A model generated the notes under the pieces. That model did no database searches. It had not been told where the DNA came from and saw only the letters and a list, made by a program, of their open reading frames with translations. A stretch of 64,000 nt of DNA, taken from the NCBI GenBank assembly GCA_025765615.1, contig JAIVFJ010000005.1, positions 434,001-498,000 on the forward strand, read 5' to 3'. Numbering within the stretch: the first letter of the stretch is position 1; every line of letters begins with the position of its first letter. The position numbers and the translations under genes are program-made. The stretch comes from Zopfochytrium polystomum (Eukaryota > Chytridiomycota > Chytridiomycetes > Chytridiales > Chytridiaceae). This document shows positions 23,191 to 32,312 of the stretch, piece after piece.

Positions 23191-24527
23191 GATCGAAGTT
23201 TGGTCGCCAGGTGGGAAGCAGAACCAGTTTTCACGATGGCGTTCAAGGCTGAGAAATGGAATAGAGGTTTGGAGTATGAGGGAGGGTGGAGCAGCGGCCA
23301 ACACTATTGTACCAGTGAGCGTTATAGTCAAGATTTTCGTTGAGCTGGGGGGGTCACTCCAAGCGGCTCAAATTTAAGGAATCAAAACTGGACTGCTTCC
23401 CCCACCGACGATCAACCGTCACGAGCGGAGGATGAAAGTTGGGAGGCTTCAGCCTTCGCTTGGGCTGCCCAAGCGCATGTGCACACAATCTCACACCAGT
23501 CAAGCACCCTGCCACTCACCTCAACCAGATTCCACGATGGCCGTGAAGAAGCTGGAGGGTAGATTGCGCTGGGAGAGGTCTAGGGGTGGTGGCGACAAGA
23601 CAGACCACAAATCGCCACCACGATGGAGATGAGGGAAGGGTTTTGAGGGCAAACGAAATTTTCCAAGAAAAAAAGAGGCGCTTTCTGTGAGGGCATCCAA
23701 ATTTGAGCGAGAACGAATGCAAATTTCGACCTCTTTGACAAGGACCTCATTCGCAACTTAATTTCACGCCTACAAGGATGGGAAGGGAGAATGTGAGTGT
23801 GTATGTGCGAGCGCACGCGACGTGTGAGTGTTAGCGCCGACGGGCTCCAGCCTTTGTTATGACTCCAAACCCAACAATGAACATGACCCACGTCTTGAGT
23901 GTCAACATCAAACAAAATTCAACAAGGAAAAAAAAAAGTGATAAGGGCCACCAAGGTTTTTGTTGCAGTTCAACCACAGCAGTGAAATTATTCAGGACGT
24001 TCAGCAGCGATTGCTTTGAGCTTGAGCATCCTCGACAGGGTTTGAATCCTCAGCAGAGGCTGGCGTTGCCAGTTTGTGTCGCTCCCACTCACTCACACAT
24101 GTGTAGGTGACATCCCAGGTGTCACGAACACAAATTCCACCATTTCTAAAAATTTGATGACGAAACTTGGAATGCATAAAGTTCAATGGTCGGGAATCAT
24201 GCCGCCAAAAGCTGACTGGACAGCTGCAGGTGGGGAATTTTTAATTTTTGCTTCATGTCCAAAACTACAAAAATAAGAGGCAAAACTTGTCACATTAAAA
24301 GCTTGCAAACAGGAGTGCATTAGGATTGCTGCTCTTTTGCAATTTGTTGAATATTGGCAGACGCTTTTTTCGGGCTCTTTAATTTGGCTTAAGAAACAGT
24401 GGTGAGTGACATTCCAACCAAACGGTTTGGTTGTGCCAAAATTGTCAGGTTTCCTTGTTGTCTTCATCAATAGCTCTTACCACTTTCAAGGGGTGCTCTC
24501 AGACATGAAGTTCATCTTACCAACAGG
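23191..24527. other. Intergenic upstream of Argonaute, no gene recognised
   Basis: Mixed-composition DNA with only short frames. It presumably contains the Argonaute promoter in its left part. The right part (24000-24527) is AT-richer and leads into the retrotransposon nest. Confidence 0.4.
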
Positions 24528-24884
24528 TGTAAACAGTCTACTCTGCGTGAGTGAGTGGAAGGAGTGAATGAAGTGGAGATGTGTGTTTGTGGGTGGTCCT
24601 TCTCCCCAACTTTGAGAGAAAGAGAAAAACTCTATTATGAATAATTGATACATAATGATGATATGTATTCTTTTATAGTTGCTTGAGCAGAGGAGGAGGA
24701 AAAAGTTTACACCAGGTTTCCGTTCCACTTAATACTTGGAGTATTTGACAACAGCACAAGCCAGTGACTAGGTCTGCATTGGTTCTCTCTCCCCATGGGC
24801 ATTGTGAGAACAAAAACTGACAGTCACAATAGGTTTGGGTCTGTCTTGTGCCTCTTGCTGCTAACCAACCAGTTCCACTTAACA
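24528..24884 (-). repeat. Copia-family LTR, reverse orientation
   Basis: The reverse complement begins TGTTAAGTGGAACTGGTTGG at 24884 and ends with the GACTGTTTACA-type end at 24528. It matches the LTRs at 5691 and 25237, including the central gcaagaggcacaagac and ctcctcctctgctcaag blocks. It directly follows the RNase H remnant at 24885-25236, so it is the 3' LTR of a minus-strand element. Confidence 0.75.
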
Positions 24885-25236
24885 TCCCCCACATGATGGC
24901 AATGGGTGTAGCCCTGCATGAGCATCTGGCGCTTTGACCAAAAGTGTGTTGGAAAGGTTGGAGCAGGGTTGGGGACCAAGCAGTGAGGTCAGTCATTGGT
25001 GCTGGGACGTTGAGAGTGGTTTAACTGGTTTTGTGACAGTGTCTGCAATCTGGTTGCCAGTTGGAACGAAGCATACAGAGATCTATCCAGTGGCTATGTC
25101 TTGGCGGAGGAAATAAGCACATATGTCAATGTGTTTTGTGCGAGCATGAGTGAGGGTTGAGCACAATTGCGATTGCAGATTGATTGTCCTCGAGGGTAGG
25201 AGTGTGCAGGGAGTTCAACTCGGATAATACAGCTAG
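24885..25236 (-). pseudogene. Copia RNase H remnant
   Basis: On the minus strand this reads LEDNQSAIAIVLNP, HSCSHKTH, HICAYFLRQDIATG, CFVPTGNQIADTVTKP. That is the standard Copia RNase H ending (DNQ.AI.LA.NP, RTKHID...H..R, P...Q.AD..TK). Stops interrupt it (one inside KTHxHI, one after ATG), so it is not functional. The part upstream on the minus strand is missing: a plus-strand LTR begins at the very next base (25237). Confidence 0.75.
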
Positions 25237-25631
25237 TGTTAGGCGGAACTGACTGGTTAGCAGCAAGAGGCACAAATCAGACCCAAACCTATTGTGACTG
25301 TCAGTTACCATTCTCACAACGCCCATGAGAGCAAGCCACTGCCAATGCAGACTTTGGTGCTGGCTTGCTCTGTTGGCAAATACTCTGAGTATTGAGTGGA
25401 ACAGAAACTTGGTGTTAACAGTTTTCCTCCTCCTCTGCTCAAGCAGATAATGTAGGAGAGGTTTTTACCCTGTGCTGGTCACGCTTCCCTAGCAACCATT
25501 ACAGCATGTATCAATAATTCATAACAGAGTTTTTCTCTTTCTCTTCAAGTTGGGGAGAAGGACCACCCACAAACACATCTCCACTTCATTCACTCCTTCC
25601 ACTCACTCACTCAGAGTAGTCTGTTTACACA
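25237..25631 (+). repeat. Copia-family LTR, plus orientation
   Basis: It begins TGTTAGGCGGAACTGACTGG and ends GTCTGTTTACACA with the TG...CA ends expected of LTRs; length is about 395 bp. The leader that follows shares the gtgccagctatctggc stretch with the copy at 6104. It serves as the 5' LTR of the gag-protease remnant to its right. Confidence 0.8.
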
Positions 25632-27999
25632 TTAACGTGCCAGCTATCTGGCTGCATCAACCACAGATTCTAGCTTGGAAAAACACTCTCTACCACCTCC
25701 AACAAACAGAATCAGCGAAGCTCAAATTTAGAAACCATTTCGTTTGGGTGGCCCAAAATTTTTTCGACACCCTCCCCCAGCTGACCCTGTCATCCAATCC
25801 AGGCTTGCTATACTGCATTCGAAAGCCCTGAATCTCCCCTTTCCAACAAGCTGTCACAGAGCTCTTTACGTTGTCTCTATGGAATTTGATTGATCGCCGA
25901 AGTCAAAACGCTTCCTCAACTTTGAGAGACTTCGTTGCAACAGGGAGAAGTGATCAGAGGACGCCCTTCCACAGCTGTATTCTCCTGCTTCTGCTTTCCA
26001 TTGATACCTAATGCCCCCCACCACGATGCCCACAGCAGGAGCTAGAAAAAATTTCAATAGGGGGGTCCAAAAAGTCAAACTACCACTACCTCCAACCACA
26101 ATTTTGTCCTTTCTTGTGTGACAAGTCACCCCTGCTGGACACCAAATTGCTCTAAGTTCACTCTATTCCACTCTCCTACACTCTCTGAAGGAAAACACCA
26201 CCAAAACTTCAATCCTCGGCCTGAAATTCAGTGCACGGTTGCTATTCAACAGTGCCAACCTGCTATTCGGATTTCAGAATTTTTGGTCCTTTCTTTTATT
26301 TTTTATTTTTAATTTTTTTTTTCATTGTTACAGCGCCAGAGGGCCAGGCGGGAAGAGAAAGCGCCATCAGCAGTGAACCATTGTTGACTTAGTCAAGGTA
26401 TCACCTCAGCAAACCCACCCCATGCACTTCAGACTTACAGGGTCGTCAGGTATCTATGTACCGACTGTTGCTGAGCAAGCCAATGCTGGACCAGTTGTGG
26501 CTGTCGAAGCAACTGTCAAGTACCAGATTCAGCATCACATCATGACTTCATCAAAGTTCATGAATGCTGTGCTGAAGATGCATGCCACCTTCATCAAGGA
26601 GAACGAAACAGCTCAGTCAGCTTTGATGATCAGGCTTCCAGAGACCTCACACTTGTATGAGCTCTGCCGCAACATTCACCTCTATTGAGACTGTGTGGCT
26701 GCCATTCGCCGAACATTCAACAATGCCCGCCCATCCAGCTTGATTGATGATTTTGAAAACGGATGGTCAGGGCTGCAGCTATGCACATACACTCAAAGCC
26801 CCTTGCACTACCAAGATCTGAATTCTTATGTGCGCGAGATTGAGCGACTTCAGCGACTATTCATCCAAGGCCATGACCAGAACAGACTTGATGAGTTTGT
26901 ATGCAAGCTGCACGCAGACCTCGCACCTGGCTCAGCTCATAGTCGTTTTGGACCATTTGTGGCAGCACTTTGAAACAATGACGCCCACTTCAACAATCTA
27001 CAGAATATCATGGATGAACTTACTGCTGTCTTGACTGCCCTTGAGGCGGATGAAGAGGAAGACCACAGGAACCGCTGCAACAACCACCACTGGCGTCAAG
27101 TGGGCAACAATCACTGTGACAACCATGACAATTGCGAGGAAAGACGCCACTGAGGTGACCACATCCAAGGAGGCCGCAATGACCTTGAGCGAACAGAACA
27201 AAACTATCGCCAAGGAAGCAACTTCAGGAATGATGACAACAGGGGTCACAACATCCATGACAACCACAACCACTCTCGCTCCCCTTGTTGTGGGGATGGG
27301 CCACGCTACTGGTGTGGTTACCACAAGGCATATGTTAACCACATGGAAAGTGACTGTCGTGACCGCCACAAGCCAGGAGTCACCCATAGGCCGGAGCCAA
27401 AGGCTACCTCAATACATCGACATCTTGGAAGAGTTGAAGGCACTGGGTGTGAGTTCTGTGCAGAGATTCCAAACTTGGCCACCAACGCACACATACACAA
27501 ATCTGAGCACTGCCTGCACATGCGCTGAGCCAATGCCATCTCAGCCAGGCTCCAAGTGCAGCACTCACACCAGCTATACCAAACCATGCTTCAGCCTCAG
27601 CAACTGTGGCTGTACTGCAAGCAACACTTGTTCCTTTCTCTGGATTTCACCCTCAACCTGCTACAGGAGGGCCATCTGGTTTCTTCTTCTTCTCAAATAA
27701 ACAGTCCCTCTTGCTTCTACTTCTTTGTGAACACTGCAACAGTGAGCGCGTCACACACACAGGCATAGCCTCTCTTCCATACATGATCGATTCTGGAGCT
27801 GTACCCACAATGATCCCACAACAGGAGCAATTCACTGAGTACCAACGATTTGAAACAGAACACCATGCCCGCCTAGCAGATGACCATGAATGCCACATCA
27901 AAGGAATTGGATCTGTCATTATTACTTTTCCTGGTGTGCTTCATGTCCCATCACTCAAGGAACCACCCATCTCTGTCGCATGTCCTCCAAAACCCAACT
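25632..27999 (+). pseudogene. Copia leader, gag and protease remnant
   Basis: After a leader of about 700 bp come degenerate gag frames (26422-26690 and 26695-27030). A region with two Cys/His clusters follows: WCGYHKAYVNHMESDC and CEFCAEIPNLATNAH...HCLHM, about 27300-27530. Then the protease block YMIDSGAVPTMI with a downstream GVLHVPSLKE (about 27780-27965), the Copia protease/GAG-pre-integrase signature. Frames change several times, so it is dead. It is cut off at 28000 by the Gypsy element. An inverted partial copy lies at 30771-31476. Confidence 0.7.
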
Positions 28000-28303
28000 T
28001 GTTATGAATCACCCTCTGGAAACCTCTGGAAACCTCTGGAAACCTCTGGAACCTTCCAGAACATTCCTTCATGGAACCTTGTGGGACCTTCTGGAACCTT
28101 CTTTGTTTTCCTGACTTGTCTTGTTGTCATTGGTAACATTGGTATCATTGTATTACTAATTGTTCTTTCTGGAACTTACTTTGAGTCTTGACAAGGAAGA
28201 CTCTCAAAAGGTATAAAAAGGGGATGGGAGACCTGTCCCACCCCTCAAGTGAATTATTGTTTCCAATACAATCATCACTCCTCTCAGTTCCTTGTCTGCC
28301 TTG
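28000..28303 (+). repeat. Gypsy 5' LTR
   Basis: It starts TGTTATGAATCACCCTCTGG and matches the 3' LTR at 30478 through ccttgtctgccttg, with differences in the number of ctctggaaac units near the start. A TATA-like box (tataaaaa, about 28212) precedes the probable transcript start. After 28303 the two LTR copies diverge. Positions 28310-28435 are an inverted, imperfect copy of the LTR's own first 100 bases (ggttccagag units). A possible primer-binding site, tggtgacccctacg, lies near 28464. Confidence 0.7.
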
Positions 28304-28533
28304 GGAAAGCAAAGAAGGTTCCAGAAGGTTCCACAAGGTTCCATGAAGGAATGTTCTGGAAGGTTCCAGAGGTTTCCACAAGGCTCCATGAAGTAGTGTT
28401 CTAGAAGGTTCCAGAGGTTTCCAGAGTCCTGCAAGAGCTCTGGGAGGGGCTGGAAGCTACCTTTGGTGACCCCTACGCATCTTGGACAGCAAGATCCAAG
28501 CTCAAGCATATCAAGCAAGGAAAGCAATCTTGT

Positions 28534-29118
28534 GTGGCCTACACCAACCAATTCAAGCAACTAGCCAGAGACTCTGGATACAATGATGCAGCTCTGATGG
28601 AGCTGTGCCATGATGGTCTCCATGAGTCCATCCAAGACCTGCTCTCCCAGTCTCCGCACATCCCTGAGACCTTGGAAGAGTACATTCTCCTTGCCATCAA
28701 GATTGACAACAGACTCTACTCCAAGAGGCTGAAGCAAAGACAAGTAGGAACTACATCAAGGCCTACCCCAGTCCCTCAAGCTCTTACAGTTCCTGAACCC
28801 ATGCAAGTGGATGCAGTTGAGACACTTCCTAAGGGTCCTCTGAGCCAAGAGGAGAAAACAAGGAGGGCCCAGCAGGGACTGTGTTTCTACTGTGGCTCCA
28901 AGGAACACGCTGTCAAGGACTGTCCAAGGAAGAAGCACCCAAACTCCCAGGTCCAGGCTCACCGAGGGGCAATTCCCTGGACCCTCCTCCAAGCTGCCCC
29001 TGTTTCATCACCACCACCAGCACCAGAAACACCTCAGATTCCAAGCTCCACCAACTCACCATGGATGTCAAAATTCAACTCTCACCCAAGTCAACCATCA
29101 CAACCAAGGCCCTTATAG
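28534..29118 (+). CDS. Gypsy Gag with CCHC zinc knuckle
   Basis: Structural Gag of the Gypsy element. It begins in a gag helix region (YTNQFKQLARDSGYNDAALM, then LHESIQDLLSQ, TLEEYILLAIKIDNRLY), typical of the Metaviridae gag core. It continues to a single CCHC knuckle (CFYCGSKEHAVKDC, about residue 117). The frame may begin further upstream in the leader, because the matching capsid core is usually longer. It overlaps pol in a different frame by about 240 nt; pol lies in the -1 frame, consistent with -1 frameshifting. Confidence 0.65.
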   Translation: MAYTNQFKQLARDSGYNDAALMELCHDGLHESIQDLLSQSPHIPETLEEYILLAIKIDNRLYSKRLKQRQVGTTSRPTPVPQALTVPEPMQVDAVETLPKGPLSQEEKTRRAQQGLCFYCGSKEHAVKDCPRKKHPNSQVQAHRGAIPWTLLQAAPVSSPPPAPETPQIPSSTNSPWMSKFNSHPSQPSQPRPL

Positions 29119-30464
29119 ACTCTGGATCATCCTGCAACATCATTGATGCCACCCTTGCCAAGTCTTGTGCCATTCCCACCATCAAGAAATCCACACCCCT
29201 CAAGGTCCATTTTGCCAATCATGCTCTGTTCAAGGAAATCAGCCATGAAACCAAGCTAAACCTCCACATCCAAGACTTTCCACCATCCATGGTCAACCTG
29301 GAAGTATTGGATCTTGGCTCACCCACATTCTCTGTCATCCTGGGATTACCATGGCTGCAAGCCCAGAACCCTGCCATTGATTGGGTCACTGGTCAAGTCC
29401 AACCTCCACCAATTGGAACAGTCACCCAAAACTCAAGTCAAGCCTCCAAGTCTCATGCTCTCAAGTCCCTGATTCAAGGTTCTCAGCCTAGTATCCAAGG
29501 TCAACGACAAATGACAGCTCCAGTATCAGCCTGCAGCTCACAGATCCCAGCCAAGATTCAAGTTTCACAGTTCACAGTTCATAGTCAAGATTCCAGGACA
29601 GCTCATAGAGCTCACAGTCATGGCCAAGTCTGTAGTTCACAGAACCCACAGTCAAAGATTCAAGTACCACAGTTCACAGTCCAAATTCAAGATTCAAGCT
29701 CCACAGCTCACAGTCTTTGCCAAGAACAAAACCCTCAGTCAAAGATTCAAGAATCACAGTTCCCAGTCAAGAATTCATGCCCCACTGCTGATGAGCGCAG
29801 AAGGACAGACCTTGCACCTGAAGTGGGAGATGGTTTCACCCCACCATCCAAGACACACCTTTCACTGCTTCCTGACAGTGTGTGGGCCCATGCTATTTCC
29901 AAGGACCCCAAGCCTCACAAGATTCAAATCAGCCAAGAAGAGGAAAAACTTGAGATACTCAAGACAAGGCATGATGCAGCAACAGCTGGACACCCAGGAG
30001 AGCACAAGACATATGAGCTTGTTTCCAGAGACTTTTACTGGCCGGGCATGAGGAAGAACTTGCAGACCAAAAGACCAAGTCCCAAGCTAGACAACCTCAA
30101 GTTGGGACCTTTCAAGATCTTGGAGCAAATCAATCCAGTCACCTTCAAGCTGGATCTCCCTGCATCCATGAAGATCCACCCAGTTTTCCATGTCAGCCTT
30201 TTGGAGAAGATTGTGGACAATTCCATTCCAGGCAGAGTTGTTCCTCCTCCTCCTCCAGTTGAGGTAGAAGGTGAAGAGGAATTTGAGGTTGAACAAATCT
30301 TGGATGCCAAGTGGTTTGGAAGGACACTCAAGTTCCTTGTCAAGTGGAAAGGTTACTCAGATGCTGACAACACCTGGGAACCTGAGTCAAACCTCACTCA
30401 CTGCCAAGACCTTCTGCTCAAGTTCAAGACCAGGTACCCCCACCAAGTTGCAGAAGAGGCCTAA
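28881..30464 (+). CDS. Gypsy Pol, internally deleted: protease, integrase zinc finger, chromodomain
   Basis: One uninterrupted frame. The in-frame segment with the aspartic protease motif ALIDSGSSCNIID (about residue 78) is followed by ILGLPWLQ (about 150). Next come about 200 residues of Gln/Ser-rich imperfect repeats (KIQVPQFTVQIQDS-like units, 29550-29780). Then the N-terminal HHCC region of integrase (HDAATAGHPGEHKTYELVSRDFYW... about 365-390). It joins directly, without the DDE core, to the integrase C-terminal GPFKILEQINPVTFKLDLP. The end is a chromodomain (EVEQILDAKW, FLVKWKGYSDADNTWEP). Reverse transcriptase and RNase H, normally between protease and integrase, are absent. The deletion joins keep the reading frame. 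Confidence 0.75.
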   Translation: MFLLWLQGTRCQGLSKEEAPKLPGPGSPRGNSLDPPPSCPCFITTTSTRNTSDSKLHQLTMDVKIQLSPKSTITTKALIDSGSSCNIIDATLAKSCAIPTIKKSTPLKVHFANHALFKEISHETKLNLHIQDFPPSMVNLEVLDLGSPTFSVILGLPWLQAQNPAIDWVTGQVQPPPIGTVTQNSSQASKSHALKSLIQGSQPSIQGQRQMTAPVSACSSQIPAKIQVSQFTVHSQDSRTAHRAHSHGQVCSSQNPQSKIQVPQFTVQIQDSSSTAHSLCQEQNPQSKIQESQFPVKNSCPTADERRRTDLAPEVGDGFTPPSKTHLSLLPDSVWAHAISKDPKPHKIQISQEEEKLEILKTRHDAATAGHPGEHKTYELVSRDFYWPGMRKNLQTKRPSPKLDNLKLGPFKILEQINPVTFKLDLPASMKIHPVFHVSLLEKIVDNSIPGRVVPPPPPVEVEGEEEFEVEQILDAKWFGRTLKFLVKWKGYSDADNTWEPESNLTHCQDLLLKFKTRYPHQVAEEA

Positions 30465-30477
30465 AAGGGGGAGATGA

Positions 30478-30770
30478 TGTTATGAATCACCCTCTGGAAA
30501 CCTCTGGAACATTCTAGAACATTCCTTCATGGAACCTTCTGGAACCTTCTTTGTTTTCCTGACTTGTCTTGTTGTCATTGGTATCATTGGTATCATTGTA
30601 TTACTAATTGCTCTTTCTGGAACTTTCTTTGAGTCTTGACAAGGAACACTCTCAAAAGGTATAAAAGGGGATGGGAGACCTGTCCCATCCCTCAAGTGAA
30701 TTATTGTTTCCAGTACAATCATCACTCCTCTCAGTTCCTTGTCTGCCTTGTCCTGTCCTGCCCTGTTCCT
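30478..30770 (+). repeat. Gypsy 3' LTR
   Basis: It starts TGTTATGAATCACCCTCTGG straight after a purine-rich tract and carries the same tataaaagggg box as the 5' LTR. It agrees with it to ccttgtctgccttg (30750). The likely end is the CA of cctgaca near 30770; beyond that the inverted Copia sequence begins. Confidence 0.75.
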
Positions 30771-31476
30771 GACACTGGTGATGTGTAGGCAATGGGCTCA
30801 ACTGAAATTGTCCTCTGCGCAGCTGGGTGCTGGACTGGGAGGAGATAGTAAAGGCTGTTGTGTCGTTTGCCAATCTTGATGCTGTGTTGAGATGCGAGTG
30901 AGGCAAGATCAATAAGAAAGACAGAATCTTGAGTGAATAGCATCCCAGCAGTTGGATCTTGGAGGACATGTGACACAGAGAGCAGTGGTTCCTTGAGTGA
31001 TGGGACATGAAGCACATTGCAGAGCACCACATCAAAACCAAGAAATGTGAGAGTGACAGATCCAATTCCTTCGGTGCAGCATTCATGGTCATCTGCTAGG
31101 CGGGCATGGTGTTTGGTTTCAAATCGTTGGTACTCAGTGAATTGCTCCCGTTGTGAGATCATTTTGGGTACAGCTCCAGAATCAATCATGTACAGAAGAG
31201 AGGCTATGCCTGTGTGTGTGACGCGCTCACTGTTGCATTGTTCACAAAGAAGTAGAAGCGAGAGGGACCATTTATTTGAGAAGAAGAAGAAGCAGAGGGC
31301 CCTCCTGTAGCAGGTTGAGGGTGGAATCCAGAGAAAGGAACAAGAGTTGCTTGCAGTACAACCACATTTGCTGAGGCTGAAGCATGGTTTGGTTGAGCAG
31401 GTGTGAAGTGTCGCATTTGGAGCCTGGCTGAGATGTTGTTGGCCCAGCACATGCGCAGACAGTGCTCAGACTTGTT
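30771..31476 (-). pseudogene. Inverted Copia gag-protease fragment
   Basis: The minus strand carries the same protease block as 27480-27995 in reverse: YMIDSGAVPKMI, then VLHVPSLKEPLLSV. It goes further, into SLASQHSIKIGKRHNSLYYLLP (about 30840-30900), typical of the Copia GAG-pre-integrase region. At its upstream end it joins the LTR at 31477 directly, with leader and most of gag deleted. The frame is open for 239 codons, but the element is incomplete. Confidence 0.7.
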
Positions 31477-31640
31477 TGTGTAAACAGTCTACTCTGAGTG
31501 AGTGAGTGGAAGGAGTGAATGAAGTGGAGATGTGTGTTTGTGGGTGGTCCTTCTCCCCAACTTGGAGAGAAAGAGAAAAACTCTGTTATGAATTATTAAT
31601 ACATGATGATGATATGCACGCAATAATATTTGCTAGGCAT
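31477..31640 (-). repeat. Copia LTR end, reverse orientation, truncated
   Basis: It reads tgtgtaaacagtctactctg on the plus strand, the reverse of the LTR end. It matches the LTR family for about 160 bp to ttgctaggca and then stops. Confidence 0.75.
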
Positions 31641-32312
31641 GATGTGGGGAAAGGGGACGACATGAGAGCAGCAGGAGCGGGGATTGAAACTGTTTCCTTT
31701 CTTATATGTCTTCTTTTGATCCTTTTTCTATTTTTTTCCCTTGTCCCGCTTTCCTGTCCCGCGTCCCCAACCCGGTCAGACAACGTTCTAATTCGCAACG
31801 GGAGTAAGCACCAATTAACTTGTCCAACAACAAACTAATTTTTGTTGTCGTAAGCACCAAATAACTACAAGCCTCCCTTTCCCTTGGCCTGCCTGGTTCA
31901 CTGGGTTCAGGCTCCCTCCGTCTTCGTCGATGGGTCTGCCGCAAAGATGTCCATTGATGAACGTTGCTCAAAAAAAAAATTTCCCCCCCCGTTTCCTTAT
32001 CTCAGCGAATAAGAAAAGAGCGATTTGAACCATCGAGAAATGCAGGAGAAACCAAAAAAAAAAAAAAAAAAAAAAAAAAGAAGAATCATTTGAGAAAAGA
32101 AGGAGGAAGGAAGAACAAACTTCCCGCCCACCCATCGGAGCAACCCTGTTCACGGAACTTCGAGAACAGCATCTTTTCACCCCGTCCTCTTCCCTAAATA
32201 CCTCGTCAGGCCGCTGGCTCACATCCGCTTGCTGCCTGTGACACCAACTTGCCTTTGTTCGTGCTGATCGGGCGACCTCCGTCTCCCTTCCTGCTTCACA
32301 AGCGAACCGTCA
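31641..32312. other. Intergenic, upstream of the GATA gene
   Basis: It contains an A-run (32054-32079), a C/A-rich patch (31971-31990) and no recognisable frame. The right end should hold the promoter and 5' leader of the GATA factor gene. Confidence 0.4.

Larger units (their letters stand above)
28000..30770 (+). mobile_element. Compact chromodomain Gypsy-type element lacking RT, RNase H and integrase core
   Basis: A 5' LTR (28000 to about 28303 or further), gag and pol frames, a polypurine tract (aaaagggggagatga, just before 30478) and a 3' LTR (30478 to about 30770) are all present. The whole element is only about 2.8 kb, against roughly 5-7 kb for full Gypsy elements. It sits inside Copia sequence, with plus-strand Copia on its left and inverted Copia on its right. 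No clear target-site duplication could be read. The open frames are long and uninterrupted, so this deleted form may be young or maintained. Confidence 0.75.

Noticed and set aside
27041..27700. 219-codon Thr-rich frame as a real protein
   Set aside because: It is an out-of-frame reading of the Copia gag zinc-cluster region; the neighbouring frame gives the Cys/His motifs.
28013..28130. Tandem ctctggaaac repeats as a CRISPR-like array
   Set aside because: Units are adjacent with no unique spacers and occur at the start of an LTR; the genome is eukaryotic.
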